Assembly (NCBI GenBank): GCA_945872875.1
Contig: CAMCBB010000016.1
Location: 1 to 21,500, forward strand
Length of the DNA: 21,500 bases
Direction of reading: 5' to 3'
DNA from: Flavobacterium psychrophilum
GTDB lineage: Bacteria; Bacteroidota; Bacteroidia; Flavobacteriales; Flavobacteriaceae
Shown: positions 1 to 8,386 of the stretch, one piece after another
How positions within the stretch are numbered: the stretch's first letter is position 1
Layout of the letters: each line of letters begins with the position of its first letter
Notes under the pieces: generated by a model
Told to the model about the DNA's origin: nothing
Seen by the model: only the letters and a program-made list of their open reading frames with translations
Databases searched by the model: none
Program-made: the position numbers and the translations under genes

Positions 1-630
1 ATGCGAATTAGTCGTTATTTTGATATGCTAACTACCTCTTTCACCATTATGGGTGAAGGAATGGAAGTAGACCAATACATGAAATTTAGAAATACCTTAA
101 CCCCTGCAAGTGGTTTTCAAAGTGCACAATATCGATTGATTGAATTTGCTTCTACTGATTTAATCAATTTAATTGACCATCGATTTAGAGCAACTATTGA
201 TCGAAACACGCCTTACTCACATGCATTTGAACATTTGTATTGGCAAGCTGCAGGGAAAGATTATAAAACAGGTGAAAAATCGTTCTTAATTCTTGAATTT
301 GAAAGAAAATACAAAGACGAGTTTTTACGCTATATGGAAGCTCATAATACAAGTAATCTTTGGCAAAAATTCAAACAACTTCCTGATGCCGATCAAAAAA
401 ATGCCGAATTAGTTACGGCCATGAGACATTATGATAAAACGGTAAACATAACTTGGGTTATGGGCCATTTAAATACTGCAAAAAAATACATCGAAAGCGG
501 TCAAGGTTCTGGCGAAGCAACTGGAGGTAGTGATTGGAAAAAATACATGCACCCAAAATACCAAAGACGAATTTTCTTTCCAGAACTTTGGAGTGAGGAA
601 GAATTGGAAAATTGGGGAGAAGATTGTTAA
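1..630 (+). CDS. kynA: Tryptophan 2,3-dioxygenase, C-terminal part (5' end outside the window)
   Basis: Haem enzyme that opens the indole ring of L-tryptophan to N-formylkynurenine, the first step of the kynurenine pathway; cytosolic. The visible 209 residues contain the family signature SGFQSAQYRLIE (about 37-48), whose Arg45 matches the substrate-carboxylate arginine. The segment TWVMGHLNTAKKY follows, with His156 in the place of the proximal haem ligand, then a GEATGGSDW stretch (171-179) equivalent to the GTGGS substrate loop. Bacterial family members have about 300 residues, and the residues before the signature read as internal helices, so the ATG at position 1 is probably an internal methionine and roughly 70-100 residues lie upstream. 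The His-to-TGGS spacing is a few residues longer than in the Xanthomonas enzyme as I recall it. The M23 gene begins 16 bases after the stop, suggesting co-transcription. Assignment to the family is secure; the true start is not visible. Confidence 0.9.
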   Translation: MRISRYFDMLTTSFTIMGEGMEVDQYMKFRNTLTPASGFQSAQYRLIEFASTDLINLIDHRFRATIDRNTPYSHAFEHLYWQAAGKDYKTGEKSFLILEFERKYKDEFLRYMEAHNTSNLWQKFKQLPDADQKNAELVTAMRHYDKTVNITWVMGHLNTAKKYIESGQGSGEATGGSDWKKYMHPKYQRRIFFPELWSEEELENWGEDC

Positions 631-646
631 AATAAATTCCGGCTTT

Positions 647-1882
647 TTGAAAAAAATTGCATTTCTTATTTGTGTTTTACTAGCGTTATCTTCTTGTAAT
701 AAATCAGAGGAAGATTTTGTTATTGAAGATGCTGAACCTCAAAAACCTGTGATTGATTTTGGATTTCACTACGATGAATATAATGTGCATTACGACACCA
801 TTCAAAGTCAAGATACATTTGAGAGAATACTAAAAAAACAAAATCTTAACGGCAAAAAAGCAGCTGATATTATTCGCGTTGTTAAAGATTCCTTTTCAAC
901 CAGCGTAAGATATAAAAGACCTTATGTATGCTTAAGATCTAAAGATAGATACCACAAATTACAATATCTTATATACCAACCAACTCGATTAGATTATTAC
1001 TTAATTGATCTTACTGATTCAATTATTGGGTACAAAAAAATGAGACCGCTTAAATTCAAAGTTCGAACCATTGCAGGAGAACTAACTGGTTCCTTAACCC
1101 AAACTTTAAGAAGCATGAAAGTGGAACCAACACTTTCAGGAAGGTTAACGAAAGTTTTTGCTTGGTCTATCGATTTTTTCAAATCTAGAAAAGGCGATAA
1201 ATTTGCAATTAGCTTTACCGAAAGATACATTAACGATACCGTTTATGATGGTGTTGATAGTTTGAGAGCGGCCTTTTTTGAATATAAAGGAGAGAAAATT
1301 TATGCCTTCCCTTTTGCTCAAGAACGAAATGGGAAAACAGATTATTACGATGAAAACGGAAAAGCCCTAAAGAACTTTTTCTTAAAAGCTCCATTAAAAT
1401 TTGTACATATTACTTCACGGTTTGCAAAAAACCGATTCCATCCGGTACAGCTTATTTGGAAAGCCCACAAAGGAACCGACTATGCAGCACCTACCGGAAC
1501 TCCAATTATGACAACTGCTTCTGGAATTGTGGAACAGGCAGGATACACCACAGGAAATGGAAATTTTGTAAAAGTAAAACATGATAAAAACTACTCTACG
1601 CAATACCTTCACATGTCTAGAATATTAGTTCGTAGAGGACAACGCGTAAAACAAGGTGATGTAATTGGAAAAGTGGGAAGCACCGGATTGGCTACAGGTC
1701 CTCATGTATGTTATCGTTTTTGGAAAAATGGACAGCAGGTTGACGCTTTAAAATTAAAACTGCCCAATTCGCAAACCATGGAAGGAAGAAACCTTCCTAA
1801 ATACAAAGAAATTATGCGACCACTAAAACGAGAATTAGATAGTGTTGCAGAAATTACCTTTAGAAAAAAATCTAAGTCCTAA
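647..1882 (+). CDS. M23 family (LytM-type) peptidase, lipoprotein
   Basis: Probable zinc peptidase acting on peptidoglycan cross-links, anchored as a lipoprotein. I place the start at TTG 647: it gives a clean 411-residue protein beginning MKKIAFLICVLLALSSC, with lipobox LSSC and lipidated Cys17. The longer in-frame reading from ATG 530 overlaps kynA by about 100 bases and puts 39 unlikely residues before the signal peptide. Residues 20-250 form an uncharacterised N-terminal region. The M23 domain spans about 260-370, with HKGTDYAAP (His274, Asp278), YLHMS (His322) and GPHVCYRFW (His353, Cys355). In classical LytM the last motif is HxH and its second His binds zinc; here that position is Cys355. 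No Shine-Dalgarno is seen. The gene is likely in an operon with kynA. The peptidase fold is confident; catalytic competence is less certain. Confidence 0.85.
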   Translation: MKKIAFLICVLLALSSCNKSEEDFVIEDAEPQKPVIDFGFHYDEYNVHYDTIQSQDTFERILKKQNLNGKKAADIIRVVKDSFSTSVRYKRPYVCLRSKDRYHKLQYLIYQPTRLDYYLIDLTDSIIGYKKMRPLKFKVRTIAGELTGSLTQTLRSMKVEPTLSGRLTKVFAWSIDFFKSRKGDKFAISFTERYINDTVYDGVDSLRAAFFEYKGEKIYAFPFAQERNGKTDYYDENGKALKNFFLKAPLKFVHITSRFAKNRFHPVQLIWKAHKGTDYAAPTGTPIMTTASGIVEQAGYTTGNGNFVKVKHDKNYSTQYLHMSRILVRRGQRVKQGDVIGKVGSTGLATGPHVCYRFWKNGQQVDALKLKLPNSQTMEGRNLPKYKEIMRPLKRELDSVAEITFRKKSKS

Positions 1883-1937
1883 ACCCCTTCAACTACATCG
1901 TTTTCATTGATATAAATTAATTATTAATACTAATTTA

Positions 1938-1970
1938 TTGGTTTATTATACATTCTTTTATCTAATTTTG
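1938..1970 (+). promoter_or_regulatory. Putative promoter for pgi
   Basis: TAATTTTG at 1963-1970 matches the Bacteroidota -7 consensus TAnnTTTG exactly. A TTG at 1938-1940 lies 22 bases upstream, within the usual 17-23 spacing. The element ends 18 bases before the pgi ATG, giving a short leader. Confidence 0.6.
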
Positions 1971-1988
1971 TACCTCAAATAAAATAAT

Positions 1989-3629
1989 ATGGCCCTACCA
2001 ATCACCAATCCAACCAATACCAAAGCTTGGCAAAATTTAAAAAATCATTTTTCTAAAATGGAAACCAATTCCATTAAAGAACTATTTCAAAATGATGCTT
2101 CAAGAGCTGAAAAGTTTCATTTAAAGTGGAATGATTTTTTGGTTGATTTTTCAAAAAACAACATTACTTCAGAAACCCTTGAGTTATTGTTACAATTAAC
2201 TGAAGAGGTGCAATTAAAAAAAGCCATTGAGCAATGTTTTAATGGTGAATTAATTAATCAAACTGAAAATCGCGCGGTTTTACATGCTGCTTTAAGAGCG
2301 CCAAAAAGTGCTTCGTATATTGTTGATGGAAAAAATGTAATGGATGAAGTATATGCGGTGAAAGACAGCATGGCAAAATTCACTCATGAAATTACATCTG
2401 GAGTAAGAAAAGGATATACCGGAAAAGCATTTACCGATGTGGTAAATATAGGAATTGGTGGTTCAGATCTTGGACCAGCAATGGTGGTTGAAGCATTACA
2501 ATATTATAAAAATCATTTAAATGTTCATTTTGTTTCTAATGTAGATGGAGATCATGTAAATGAAATTATTAAAAAAGTAAATCCCGAAACAACGCTTTTT
2601 GTAATTGTATCAAAAACATTTACAACACAAGAAACACTAACCAATTCTGAAACTATTAGAAGTTGGTTTTTAAAATCTGCGAAACAAGAAGATGTAGCAA
2701 AACATTTTGTTGCCGTTTCCACAAATATTCAAAAAGTAACCGAATTTGGAATAGATGCCAATAACATTTTTCCAATGTGGGATTGGGTTGGCGGTCGATT
2801 TTCACTTTGGTCTGCTGTAGGACTGTCTATTAGTTTGGCAGTAGGTTTTGATAATTTTGATAAATTATTAAAAGGTGCGAACCAAATGGATGAGCATTTT
2901 AAAAATGAATCTTTTGAAAAAAATATTCCTGTAATCTTGGCATTATTAAGCGTTTGGTACAACAACTTTTTTGGCGCTGAAAGTGAAGCGCTTATTCCCT
3001 ACACTCAATATTTACAAAAACTAGCTCCTTATTTGCAACAAGGAATCATGGAAAGTAACGGAAAAAGCATTGGAAGAGATGGTAAACCCGTGAATTACCA
3101 AACCGGAACTATTATTTGGGGTGAGCCAGGAACCAATTCACAACACGCATTTTTTCAATTAATTCACCAAGGAACTAAATTAATTCCGACCGATTTTATT
3201 GGATATGTTTCACCTCTTTATGGAGATCAAGAGCATCATAATAAATTAATGTCCAATTTCTTCGCTCAAACAGAAGCCCTTTTAAATGGAAAAACTCCCG
3301 AAAAAGTACAAGAGGAATTTGATAAACAAGGCATAGAAAAATCAAAAGCAGATTACTTAAAACCATTTAAGGTATTTACAGGGAATAAACCTACAAATAC
3401 TATTCTTATTGATCAATTAACTCCAGAAAGCCTTGGTAGCTTAGTGGCAATGTATGAACACAAAATATTTGTACAAGGAATTATTTGGAATATTTTTAGT
3501 TATGACCAATGGGGTGTTGAGTTAGGTAAGCAATTGGCCAACTCCATATTAGATGAAATAAATAATAAAAAAGTGGCAAACCACGATAGTTCTACCGCAT
3601 TTTTACTAAATCATTTCTTAAATAAATAA
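1989..3629 (+). CDS. pgi: Glucose-6-phosphate isomerase
   Basis: Interconverts glucose 6-phosphate and fructose 6-phosphate in glycolysis and gluconeogenesis; cytosolic. Full length at 546 residues, like the E. coli enzyme. The phosphate-binding loop [14 protein letters not shown] lies at 152-165, the first PGI signature [13 protein letters not shown] around 266-278, and the second, [14 protein letters not shown], near 507-520. Active-site residues Glu355 (QGIMES), His386 (NSQHAFFQ) and Lys514 fall at the same numbers as in E. coli. The gene has its own promoter and is closed by a strong terminator at 3654-3689, so it looks monocistronic. The AT-rich leader has no Shine-Dalgarno, as is usual in this phylum. 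No anomalies seen. Confidence 0.98.
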   Translation: MALPITNPTNTKAWQNLKNHFSKMETNSIKELFQNDASRAEKFHLKWNDFLVDFSKNNITSETLELLLQLTEEVQLKKAIEQCFNGELINQTENRAVLHAALRAPKSASYIVDGKNVMDEVYAVKDSMAKFTHEITSGVRKGYTGKAFTDVVNIGIGGSDLGPAMVVEALQYYKNHLNVHFVSNVDGDHVNEIIKKVNPETTLFVIVSKTFTTQETLTNSETIRSWFLKSAKQEDVAKHFVAVSTNIQKVTEFGIDANNIFPMWDWVGGRFSLWSAVGLSISLAVGFDNFDKLLKGANQMDEHFKNESFEKNIPVILALLSVWYNNFFGAESEALIPYTQYLQKLAPYLQQGIMESNGKSIGRDGKPVNYQTGTIIWGEPGTNSQHAFFQLIHQGTKLIPTDFIGYVSPLYGDQEHHNKLMSNFFAQTEALLNGKTPEKVQEEFDKQGIEKSKADYLKPFKVFTGNKPTNTILIDQLTPESLGSLVAMYEHKIFVQGIIWNIFSYDQWGVELGKQLANSILDEINNKKVANHDSSTAFLLNHFLNK

Positions 3630-3653
3630 CTAATTATAGCATTAATAAATAAT

Positions 3654-3689
3654 AACCTCAATATTTATAGTAGTATTGAGGTTTTTTTA
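3654..3689 (+). terminator. Rho-independent terminator of pgi
   Basis: A perfect 10-bp stem, AACCTCAATA (3654-3663) with TATTGAGGTT (3674-3683), has a 10-base loop and runs into a T-tract (3682-3688). It lies 24 bases after the pgi stop. Confidence 0.88.
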
Positions 3690-3774
3690 TTCATTTAATT
3701 GATTTACTATTAATATTTTAGATATTTTATAAAAAATAATTGTTGAATGTGAATTTTATATAGAAATTCGATTT

Positions 3775-3791
3775 GTTAACACTTAATTAAC
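3775..3791. promoter_or_regulatory. Short inverted repeat upstream of the TonB receptor gene
   Basis: GTTAA (3775-3779) and TTAAC (3787-3791) form an inverted repeat with a 7-base spacer, about 57 bases before the receptor ATG. Downstream, GAAATTTG at 3813-3820 is one mismatch from the TAnnTTTG -7 consensus and could be the promoter core. In such AT-rich DNA a 5-bp repeat may be chance. The rest of the 219-base gap holds the pgi terminator and otherwise nothing I recognise. Confidence 0.25.
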
Positions 3792-3848
3792 ATCAATAAA
3801 GTAATTATATAAGAAATTTGCTGAAAATTTTAAAACAAAAACAAAAAC

Positions 3849-6584
3849 ATGAAAAAAATTACATTTAATTTATTTTCGATTATGTTTCTTTTAATGGCTA
3901 CGGCTGTGTTTTCTCAAGGGAAAATTAAAGGAACTGTATTAGACAACGAGCTTAAAGGTGCTCTACCAGGTGTAAATGTTTTAGTTAAAGGCTCAACTAG
4001 TGGCGCTTCAACTGACATGGATGGTAAATTTATTTTAAATACTACAGCCGCTTCTGGCCAGGTAGTAATTTCTTATGTAGGATTTCAATCTCAAACAGTT
4101 AACTTTAAAGTTAGCAAAGGAGAAACTGTAGATTTAGGAACTATTAAATTAGTATCTAACTCCAATCAATTGGAAGATGTTGTCCTTATAGGGAAAGGAG
4201 TAATCGATTTAGCTAAAGACAGAAAAACTCCAATTGCAGTATCTACAATTAGAGCTTCAGAAATTCAGGCTAAGGTGGGTACTTTAGACATTACACAAAT
4301 GATGGTAAATACTCCATCTGTATATGTTGCAGGTCAATCTGGTGGATTTGGTGATTCTAGAGTAAGTGTTCGAGGATTTCAACAAGACAATACCGCATAT
4401 TTATTAAACGGTCAGCCAATCAATGGAATGGAAGATGGTAAAATGTATTGGTCAAATTGGTCTGGAATGGCTGACATTGCTAATGCAATTCAAATTCAAA
4501 GAGGTTTAGGATCTTCTAAATTAGCCATATCTTCTGTTGGAGGGACTGTAAATTTTATTACAAAAGCAACAGAATTGAAAGAAGGTGGTTTTTCTTCTGT
4601 AGGAATTGCGAATGATGATTATTTAAAAACTACTATTGCATATAACACAGGGATAAGTAAGAAAGGATGGGGTGTAAGCTTTATGTTTTCTCATTGGCAA
4701 GGTGATGGATATAATGATGGAACTAGAGGAGATGGACAAAATTATTTTGTTTCTGTAGGATACAAAGCAAGTGATAAACATAATTTTAACTTCTTAATTA
4801 CGGGTGCGCCTCAACAACACGATCAAAACTTTTCTAAAAAGATATCAGATTACTTAGGTTTCGGAAGAAAATACAACAATAACTATGGTTATTTAAACGG
4901 AAAATATATTTCTGAAAGAGTTAATTTTTATCACAAACCGGTAGCTAATTTAAACTGGGATTATAAAATTTCAGATAAATTAGATTTATCTACAGTTGTT
5001 TATGCTTCTTGGGGAAGAGGTGGCGGAACTGGAAATTATGGTGCTTCAGCAAATAAAAAATATATTAGTGAGCTTAATCCATATACTGGAGCTTCTCAGC
5101 AAACATATATTAACTTCGACCAAATTTTTGCAAATAATCAAGCGCTTGCAAATGGTGCAGGAACATTTGCTAATAGTTATTTAATTAGGTCTTCAATGAA
5201 TAATCATGAATGGTATGGTGTGGTTTCAAATTTAAAAAATAAAATAACTAAAGACTTAACATTAAACCTTGGTATTGATTTAAGAACTTATTATGGAACA
5301 CACTACAGACAGGTAAATAATTTTATTGGATTGTCTAATTTTACAGATTCTAGAAAACTTAGAGGCGAAAATCACCAAACACAAGGCAGTAATATTCTTC
5401 AGACGGTTAATCAGTCTTTAACAACTAATCCTTGGGGAGCAATGTTTAATAAGATAGATGATAATCAAAAAATTGACTATGATTATAGTGAGACAATATC
5501 ATATGGTGGTTTCTTCGGTCAATTAGAGTATAATAAAGATAACTTTTCATCTTTTATTCAAGGATCAATTTCTAACCAAACACACCAAAGATTTGATAGA
5601 TATGATTATTTACCACAATATGTAAATTCTGAAAAAGTTTCAAATTTAGGCTATAATATTAAAGCAGGTGGTAGTTATTCAATTCTAAATAAACATACAT
5701 TTTATGTAAACACTGGATTGTATTCTCGTCAACCATATCATGATAATATTTATCTAAACTTTACAAACGAGATAAATCCATTAACTTCAAATGAAAAAAT
5801 ATTTGGATTAGAAGCGGGTTATACATTCAAATCTAAAACAATTAATGCAAGTATAAATGCTTATAGAACTTCTTGGCAAGATAGAGTTGTTTCATCTTCA
5901 AGAGTTGTTACTGCGCTTACCGAAACAGTCGGCACAACTGTTCTATCTCAAGGCGATTTAGTTTATAGGTCTAATTTAGGTGTTCAACAACTTCATACTG
6001 GTTTAGAATTAGATTTTATACTAAAACCAACTGAAAAATTAGATATTAAGGGTTTTGCATCAATTGGAAATTGGGAGTATAAAGGACAATCTATTACAAG
6101 GCAAACCGATGAAAACCAAAATTTATTAACAGAAACTCTAGTTGATGTTGATGGAGGGAAAGTTGGTGATGCTGCTCAAACTACTTGGGGCTTGGGAGCA
6201 AAATATGAAATATTTAAAAGATTTTCTGTAGATGCTGATTGGAGAAATTATGAAAAGTTATATTCTAATGTTGGTGCTGTAAAAAATAATTTAGAATTAC
6301 CTGCATATGATTTAGTAGATGCTGGAATTTCATATAAAATGTTAGTTGGTATGAATAAAAAAGATTCTGTAGTTTTTAGAATTAACATAAATAATGTTTT
6401 TGATGAAATTTACCTTTCAGAATTAACAAGTAATATTAAAACAACAGACAATATCAGTTCAACAAATGCTGCATTGGGAACATATCAATCAAATAATAGA
6501 GTTTACAATGGAATTGCAGATGGAAATCAAGGATATTTCGGTTTCGGAAGAACTTGGAATGTTTCACTACGTTATAATTTCTAA
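3849..6584 (+). CDS. TonB-dependent outer-membrane receptor
   Basis: Outer-membrane active transporter energised by TonB/ExbBD; substrate unknown. The 911-residue product starts with a Sec signal peptide (MKKITFNLFSIMFLLMATAVFSQ). A carboxypeptidase-regulatory-like beta-sandwich follows (about 24-105: KIKGTVLDNELKGALPGVNV, then SYVGFQSQTV). Next is a DVVLIG linker resembling the usual Bacteroidota pre-plug motif, a plug domain (about 130-240, with VSVRGFQQDN and GGTVNFITKA), and a 22-strand-type barrel ending in aromatic Phe911 (WNVSLRYNF). No susD-like gene follows, so it is not a SusCD glycan importer by context and may take up an iron complex, a cofactor or a peptide. It is flanked by terminators on both sides and appears to be a single-gene unit. 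The family call is secure; the substrate cannot be read from the sequence. Confidence 0.93.
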   Translation: MKKITFNLFSIMFLLMATAVFSQGKIKGTVLDNELKGALPGVNVLVKGSTSGASTDMDGKFILNTTAASGQVVISYVGFQSQTVNFKVSKGETVDLGTIKLVSNSNQLEDVVLIGKGVIDLAKDRKTPIAVSTIRASEIQAKVGTLDITQMMVNTPSVYVAGQSGGFGDSRVSVRGFQQDNTAYLLNGQPINGMEDGKMYWSNWSGMADIANAIQIQRGLGSSKLAISSVGGTVNFITKATELKEGGFSSVGIANDDYLKTTIAYNTGISKKGWGVSFMFSHWQGDGYNDGTRGDGQNYFVSVGYKASDKHNFNFLITGAPQQHDQNFSKKISDYLGFGRKYNNNYGYLNGKYISERVNFYHKPVANLNWDYKISDKLDLSTVVYASWGRGGGTGNYGASANKKYISELNPYTGASQQTYINFDQIFANNQALANGAGTFANSYLIRSSMNNHEWYGVVSNLKNKITKDLTLNLGIDLRTYYGTHYRQVNNFIGLSNFTDSRKLRGENHQTQGSNILQTVNQSLTTNPWGAMFNKIDDNQKIDYDYSETISYGGFFGQLEYNKDNFSSFIQGSISNQTHQRFDRYDYLPQYVNSEKVSNLGYNIKAGGSYSILNKHTFYVNTGLYSRQPYHDNIYLNFTNEINPLTSNEKIFGLEAGYTFKSKTINASINAYRTSWQDRVVSSSRVVTALTETVGTTVLSQGDLVYRSNLGVQQLHTGLELDFILKPTEKLDIKGFASIGNWEYKGQSITRQTDENQNLLTETLVDVDGGKVGDAAQTTWGLGAKYEIFKRFSVDADWRNYEKLYSNVGAVKNNLELPAYDLVDAGISYKMLVGMNKKDSVVFRININNVFDEIYLSELTSNIKTTDNISSTNAALGTYQSNNRVYNGIADGNQGYFGFGRTWNVSLRYNF

Positions 6585-6605
6585 TAAGTCCCTTTCCTAA
6601 TATTT

Positions 6606-6637
6606 AAAACCTCTTCCTAACCGAAGAGGTTTTTTTT
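6606..6637 (+). terminator. Rho-independent terminator of the TonB receptor gene
   Basis: The stem AACCTCTTC (6608-6616) pairs perfectly with GAAGAGGTT (6623-6631) around a 6-base loop and can extend with flanking A/T pairs. It runs into eight T residues (6630-6637), 23 bases after the stop codon. Confidence 0.9.
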
Positions 6638-6652
6638 ATTCTGTTTTTTCTG

Positions 6653-6660
6653 TATATTTG
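6653..6660 (+). promoter_or_regulatory. Putative -7 element for the 140-residue membrane protein
   Basis: TATATTTG matches TAnnTTTG exactly and ends 20 bases before the ATG at 6681. No TTG lies at the expected upstream distance, where the receptor terminator sits, so only half of the promoter is supported. Confidence 0.45.
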
Positions 6661-6680
6661 TTAAAATAAAAATTAAATAT

Positions 6681-7103
6681 ATGTACGAATTTATTCAAAA
6701 ATTTCACTCGGGGTGGGCATATTTAGCACTTTTATTATTAGTAGTTGCCGTGCTTAATTCGGTGCTTGGAATGGTTTCAAAAAAAGAATTTAGCTCGAAA
6801 AACCGAACCATTGCCTTGCTTGGATTAATAGCTGCACATATTCAATTACTAGTTGGGTTAGTGCTTTATTTTGTCTCGCCAATTGGAAAAGCAGGTTTGA
6901 GCGAAATGAGTAATGCTGCTATTAGATTAACTGCTTTAGAGCACCCATTAATAAACATTATTGCTATTGTATTCATCACCATTGGATGGTCTAAACATAA
7001 AAAAGCAACTTCTAGTCTAACAAAGTTTAAAACGATTTCCATTTTTTATGGATTGGGTTTATTGCTAATTTTAGCCAGAATTCCATGGCATTTATGGTTC
7101 TAA
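6681..7103 (+). CDS. Small four-helix membrane protein with conserved-looking histidines
   Basis: 140 residues, with four predicted hydrophobic helices at about 12-32, 43-65, 87-104 and 118-134 and almost no soluble domain. Histidines lie at or near helix ends: His9 (FHSGW), His53 (AAHIQ), His88 (LEHP) and His137 (PWHLW). The motif pattern resembles flavobacterial proteins often labelled cytochrome b-like, and His53 and His88 in adjacent helices could in principle ligate haem, but this is inference. Glu87-His88-Pro89 and the terminal PWHLWF are striking polar motifs for a membrane protein. It has its own -7 element; the next gene starts 65 bases on, on the same strand. I do not know the function. 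Confidence 0.75.
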   Translation: MYEFIQKFHSGWAYLALLLLVVAVLNSVLGMVSKKEFSSKNRTIALLGLIAAHIQLLVGLVLYFVSPIGKAGLSEMSNAAIRLTALEHPLINIIAIVFITIGWSKHKKATSSLTKFKTISIFYGLGLLLILARIPWHLWF

Positions 7104-7168
7104 TACGATAGTTCTGTTGGTGATTATTTGCCAAAAACGAACTTACATCAAATTAAAACTCATTAAAG

Positions 7169-7660
7169 ATGAAAAAAAGAATAACCAAACTTCTTGTTAT
7201 ATTAATTGCTTTACTCGGCACCAGCTTTTTTGCGCAATCTATTCTTATCGGAAAAAAAGAGGCTAAAATAATTGCTAAAGATTCGGTGAAAAAACAAAAA
7301 ACCACTGAAAAAACTTTAGTTATAATCGATTCTGCTACTGCCTATAAAGGCAAATTCAAGCCCTACAAAAAAACAGCTAGGGCTTCCTATTATGCCAATA
7401 AGTTTCATGGCCGACGCACCGCAAGTGGCAGAATTTATAATATGTACGAACTTACGGCTGCACATAAAACTCTTCCCTTTGGAACTAAAATAAGAGCAAC
7501 CAATATTGCAACCGGAAAAACAGTTGTGGTAGAAATAACCGATAGAGGGCCATTTGTTAGAGGAAGAGAAATCGACTTATCTAAAAAAGCTTTTTTTACT
7601 ATCGCTTCTAGTAGCGGTGCGGGATACATTAATGTGTGTTTGGAAATATTACAAAACTAA
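7169..7660 (+). CDS. RlpA-like double-psi beta-barrel protein, secreted, SPOR-less
   Basis: 163 residues: a Sec signal peptide ([24 protein letters not shown], cleavage near residue 23), a Lys-rich linker (28-68) and one RlpA-type double-psi barrel (about 70-161). Seen motifs are [30 protein letters not shown] and [17 protein letters not shown]. RlpA proteins are lytic transglycosylases acting on denuded glycan strands in the cell envelope. In the Pseudomonas enzyme, as I recall it, the catalytic triad is Glu120, His131 and Asp157. With exactly the same spacing this protein has Arg88, His99 and Asp125, so the catalytic Glu is replaced by Arg. There is also no C-terminal SPOR domain. It may be a non-catalytic or altered-activity member. 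Its stop codon directly abuts the stop of the opposing CYTH gene. Confidence 0.85.
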   Translation: MKKRITKLLVILIALLGTSFFAQSILIGKKEAKIIAKDSVKKQKTTEKTLVIIDSATAYKGKFKPYKKTARASYYANKFHGRRTASGRIYNMYELTAAHKTLPFGTKIRATNIATGKTVVVEITDRGPFVRGREIDLSKKAFFTIASSSGAGYINVCLEILQN

Positions 7661-8128
7661 TTACCACTTATTAAAAGGGTATAAACTAATATAGGAGTTG
7701 TAATAACGCTTGTCTCCGGTGACTTCTTTACCCAGCCAATTGGGTTTTAATATTGCTTCATTTTCATCTTCTAACTCCACCTCAGCCATTATTAGACCTT
7801 CATTTTCTCCGTGAAAAACATCAATTTCAATAGTGTGCTTTCCCGACTTTACTTCATAACGGGTTTTTTCAATAACCCCTTGTTCGCATAATTTTAATAG
7901 TGATTTGGCTTCCTCAAGGGAGATTTCTTTCTCCCACTCCATTCTTGAAGTACCCCTTTCATTTCCTGAGCCTTTAATGGTAATATACCCTTTTTCGCCT
8001 TTAATTCTTATGCGCACAGTTCGTTCTGGATCGGAATTAAGATAACCTTGTGCAATAGCATGTTGCGCAAAAGACTCAGCAATAAAATCCAAAGAGATAA
8101 CTAAAAATTTTCTTTCTATTTCTATCAT
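7661..8128 (-). CDS. CYTH domain protein, probable inorganic triphosphatase
   Basis: 155 residues, essentially one CYTH fold (an eight-strand tunnel). The defining ExExK motif is at the N-terminus (Glu3, Glu5, Lys7 in IEIERKF). The tunnel then shows Arg39 and Arg41 (TVRIR), Lys52 (ITIKGS), Glu64/Glu66 (RMEWEKE), Lys88/Arg90 (EKTRY), Glu101/Asp103 (EIDVF) and Glu116/Glu118 (AEVELE). These bind triphosphate and divalent metal. Small stand-alone bacterial CYTH proteins usually hydrolyse tripolyphosphate or other triphosphates, and database names such as adenylate cyclase are generally unsupported for this type. A -7 element lies just upstream. It is convergent with the RlpA-like gene, with no spacer and no visible terminator between them. 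Confidence 0.88.
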   Translation of the reverse strand: MIEIERKFLVISLDFIAESFAQHAIAQGYLNSDPERTVRIRIKGEKGYITIKGSGNERGTSRMEWEKEISLEEAKSLLKLCEQGVIEKTRYEVKSGKHTIEIDVFHGENEGLIMAEVELEDENEAILKPNWLGKEVTGDKRYYNSYISLYPFNKW

Positions 8129-8145
8129 AAATCAGCTGTTGGTAT

Positions 8146-8153
8146 CAAAAATA
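8146..8153 (-). promoter_or_regulatory. Putative -7 element for the CYTH gene
   Basis: Read on the - strand this is TATTTTTG, an exact TAnnTTTG match, ending 17 bases before the ATG at 8128. No TTG occurs at the right spacing upstream. It and the + strand element at 8308-8315 lie in the 258-base divergent gap; I see nothing else recognisable between them. Confidence 0.45.
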
Positions 8154-8307
8154 GCACTTCTGTTTTCAATAAAAAAATTAAATGAAATTAAACAGCCCCT
8201 TAAAGGATTTTTAGCTCTTATTTGACTTCAAGTTTAAAGTTTATTTTCGTTAAAAATCTTTGCCTAAATTATTTATATATAAAATGTAAAACACGCTTCC
8301 TTTTTTT

Positions 8308-8315
8308 TACTTTTG
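8308..8315 (+). promoter_or_regulatory. Putative -7 element for the SGNH-MBOAT operon
   Basis: TACTTTTG matches TAnnTTTG exactly, 71 bases before the ATG at 8387, which implies a leader of about 65 bases. No properly spaced TTG is present; the nearest, at 8260-8262, is 45 bases away. Confidence 0.45.
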
Positions 8316-8386
8316 CCGTGAAATACAATTTTTAAGAAACTGTTAAACAAGGCTATTTAAGACAACCCCATTTCTAATTAAGGTTC

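Noticed and set aside
530..646. ATG-started 39-residue N-terminal extension of the M23 protein
   Set aside because: It overlaps kynA by 101 bases, is low in similarity to any secreted N-terminus, and would bury the lipobox signal peptide.
3849..6584. SusCD glycan-uptake locus
   Set aside because: The receptor has the right N-terminal domain, but the next gene encodes a four-helix membrane protein, not SusD.
7108..7141. Imperfect hairpin (GTTC/GAAC with TTGG/CCAA) between the membrane-protein and RlpA-like genes
   Set aside because: The two short stems are separated by unequal bulges and there is no T-tract, so it is not a convincing terminator.
7661..8128. Class IV adenylate cyclase
   Set aside because: The protein is a short stand-alone CYTH domain of the triphosphatase type; nothing in it favours cyclase activity.
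8230..8243. Tandem AAGTTTA repeat in the divergent gap
   Set aside because: Only two 7-base copies in AT-rich DNA; likely chance.
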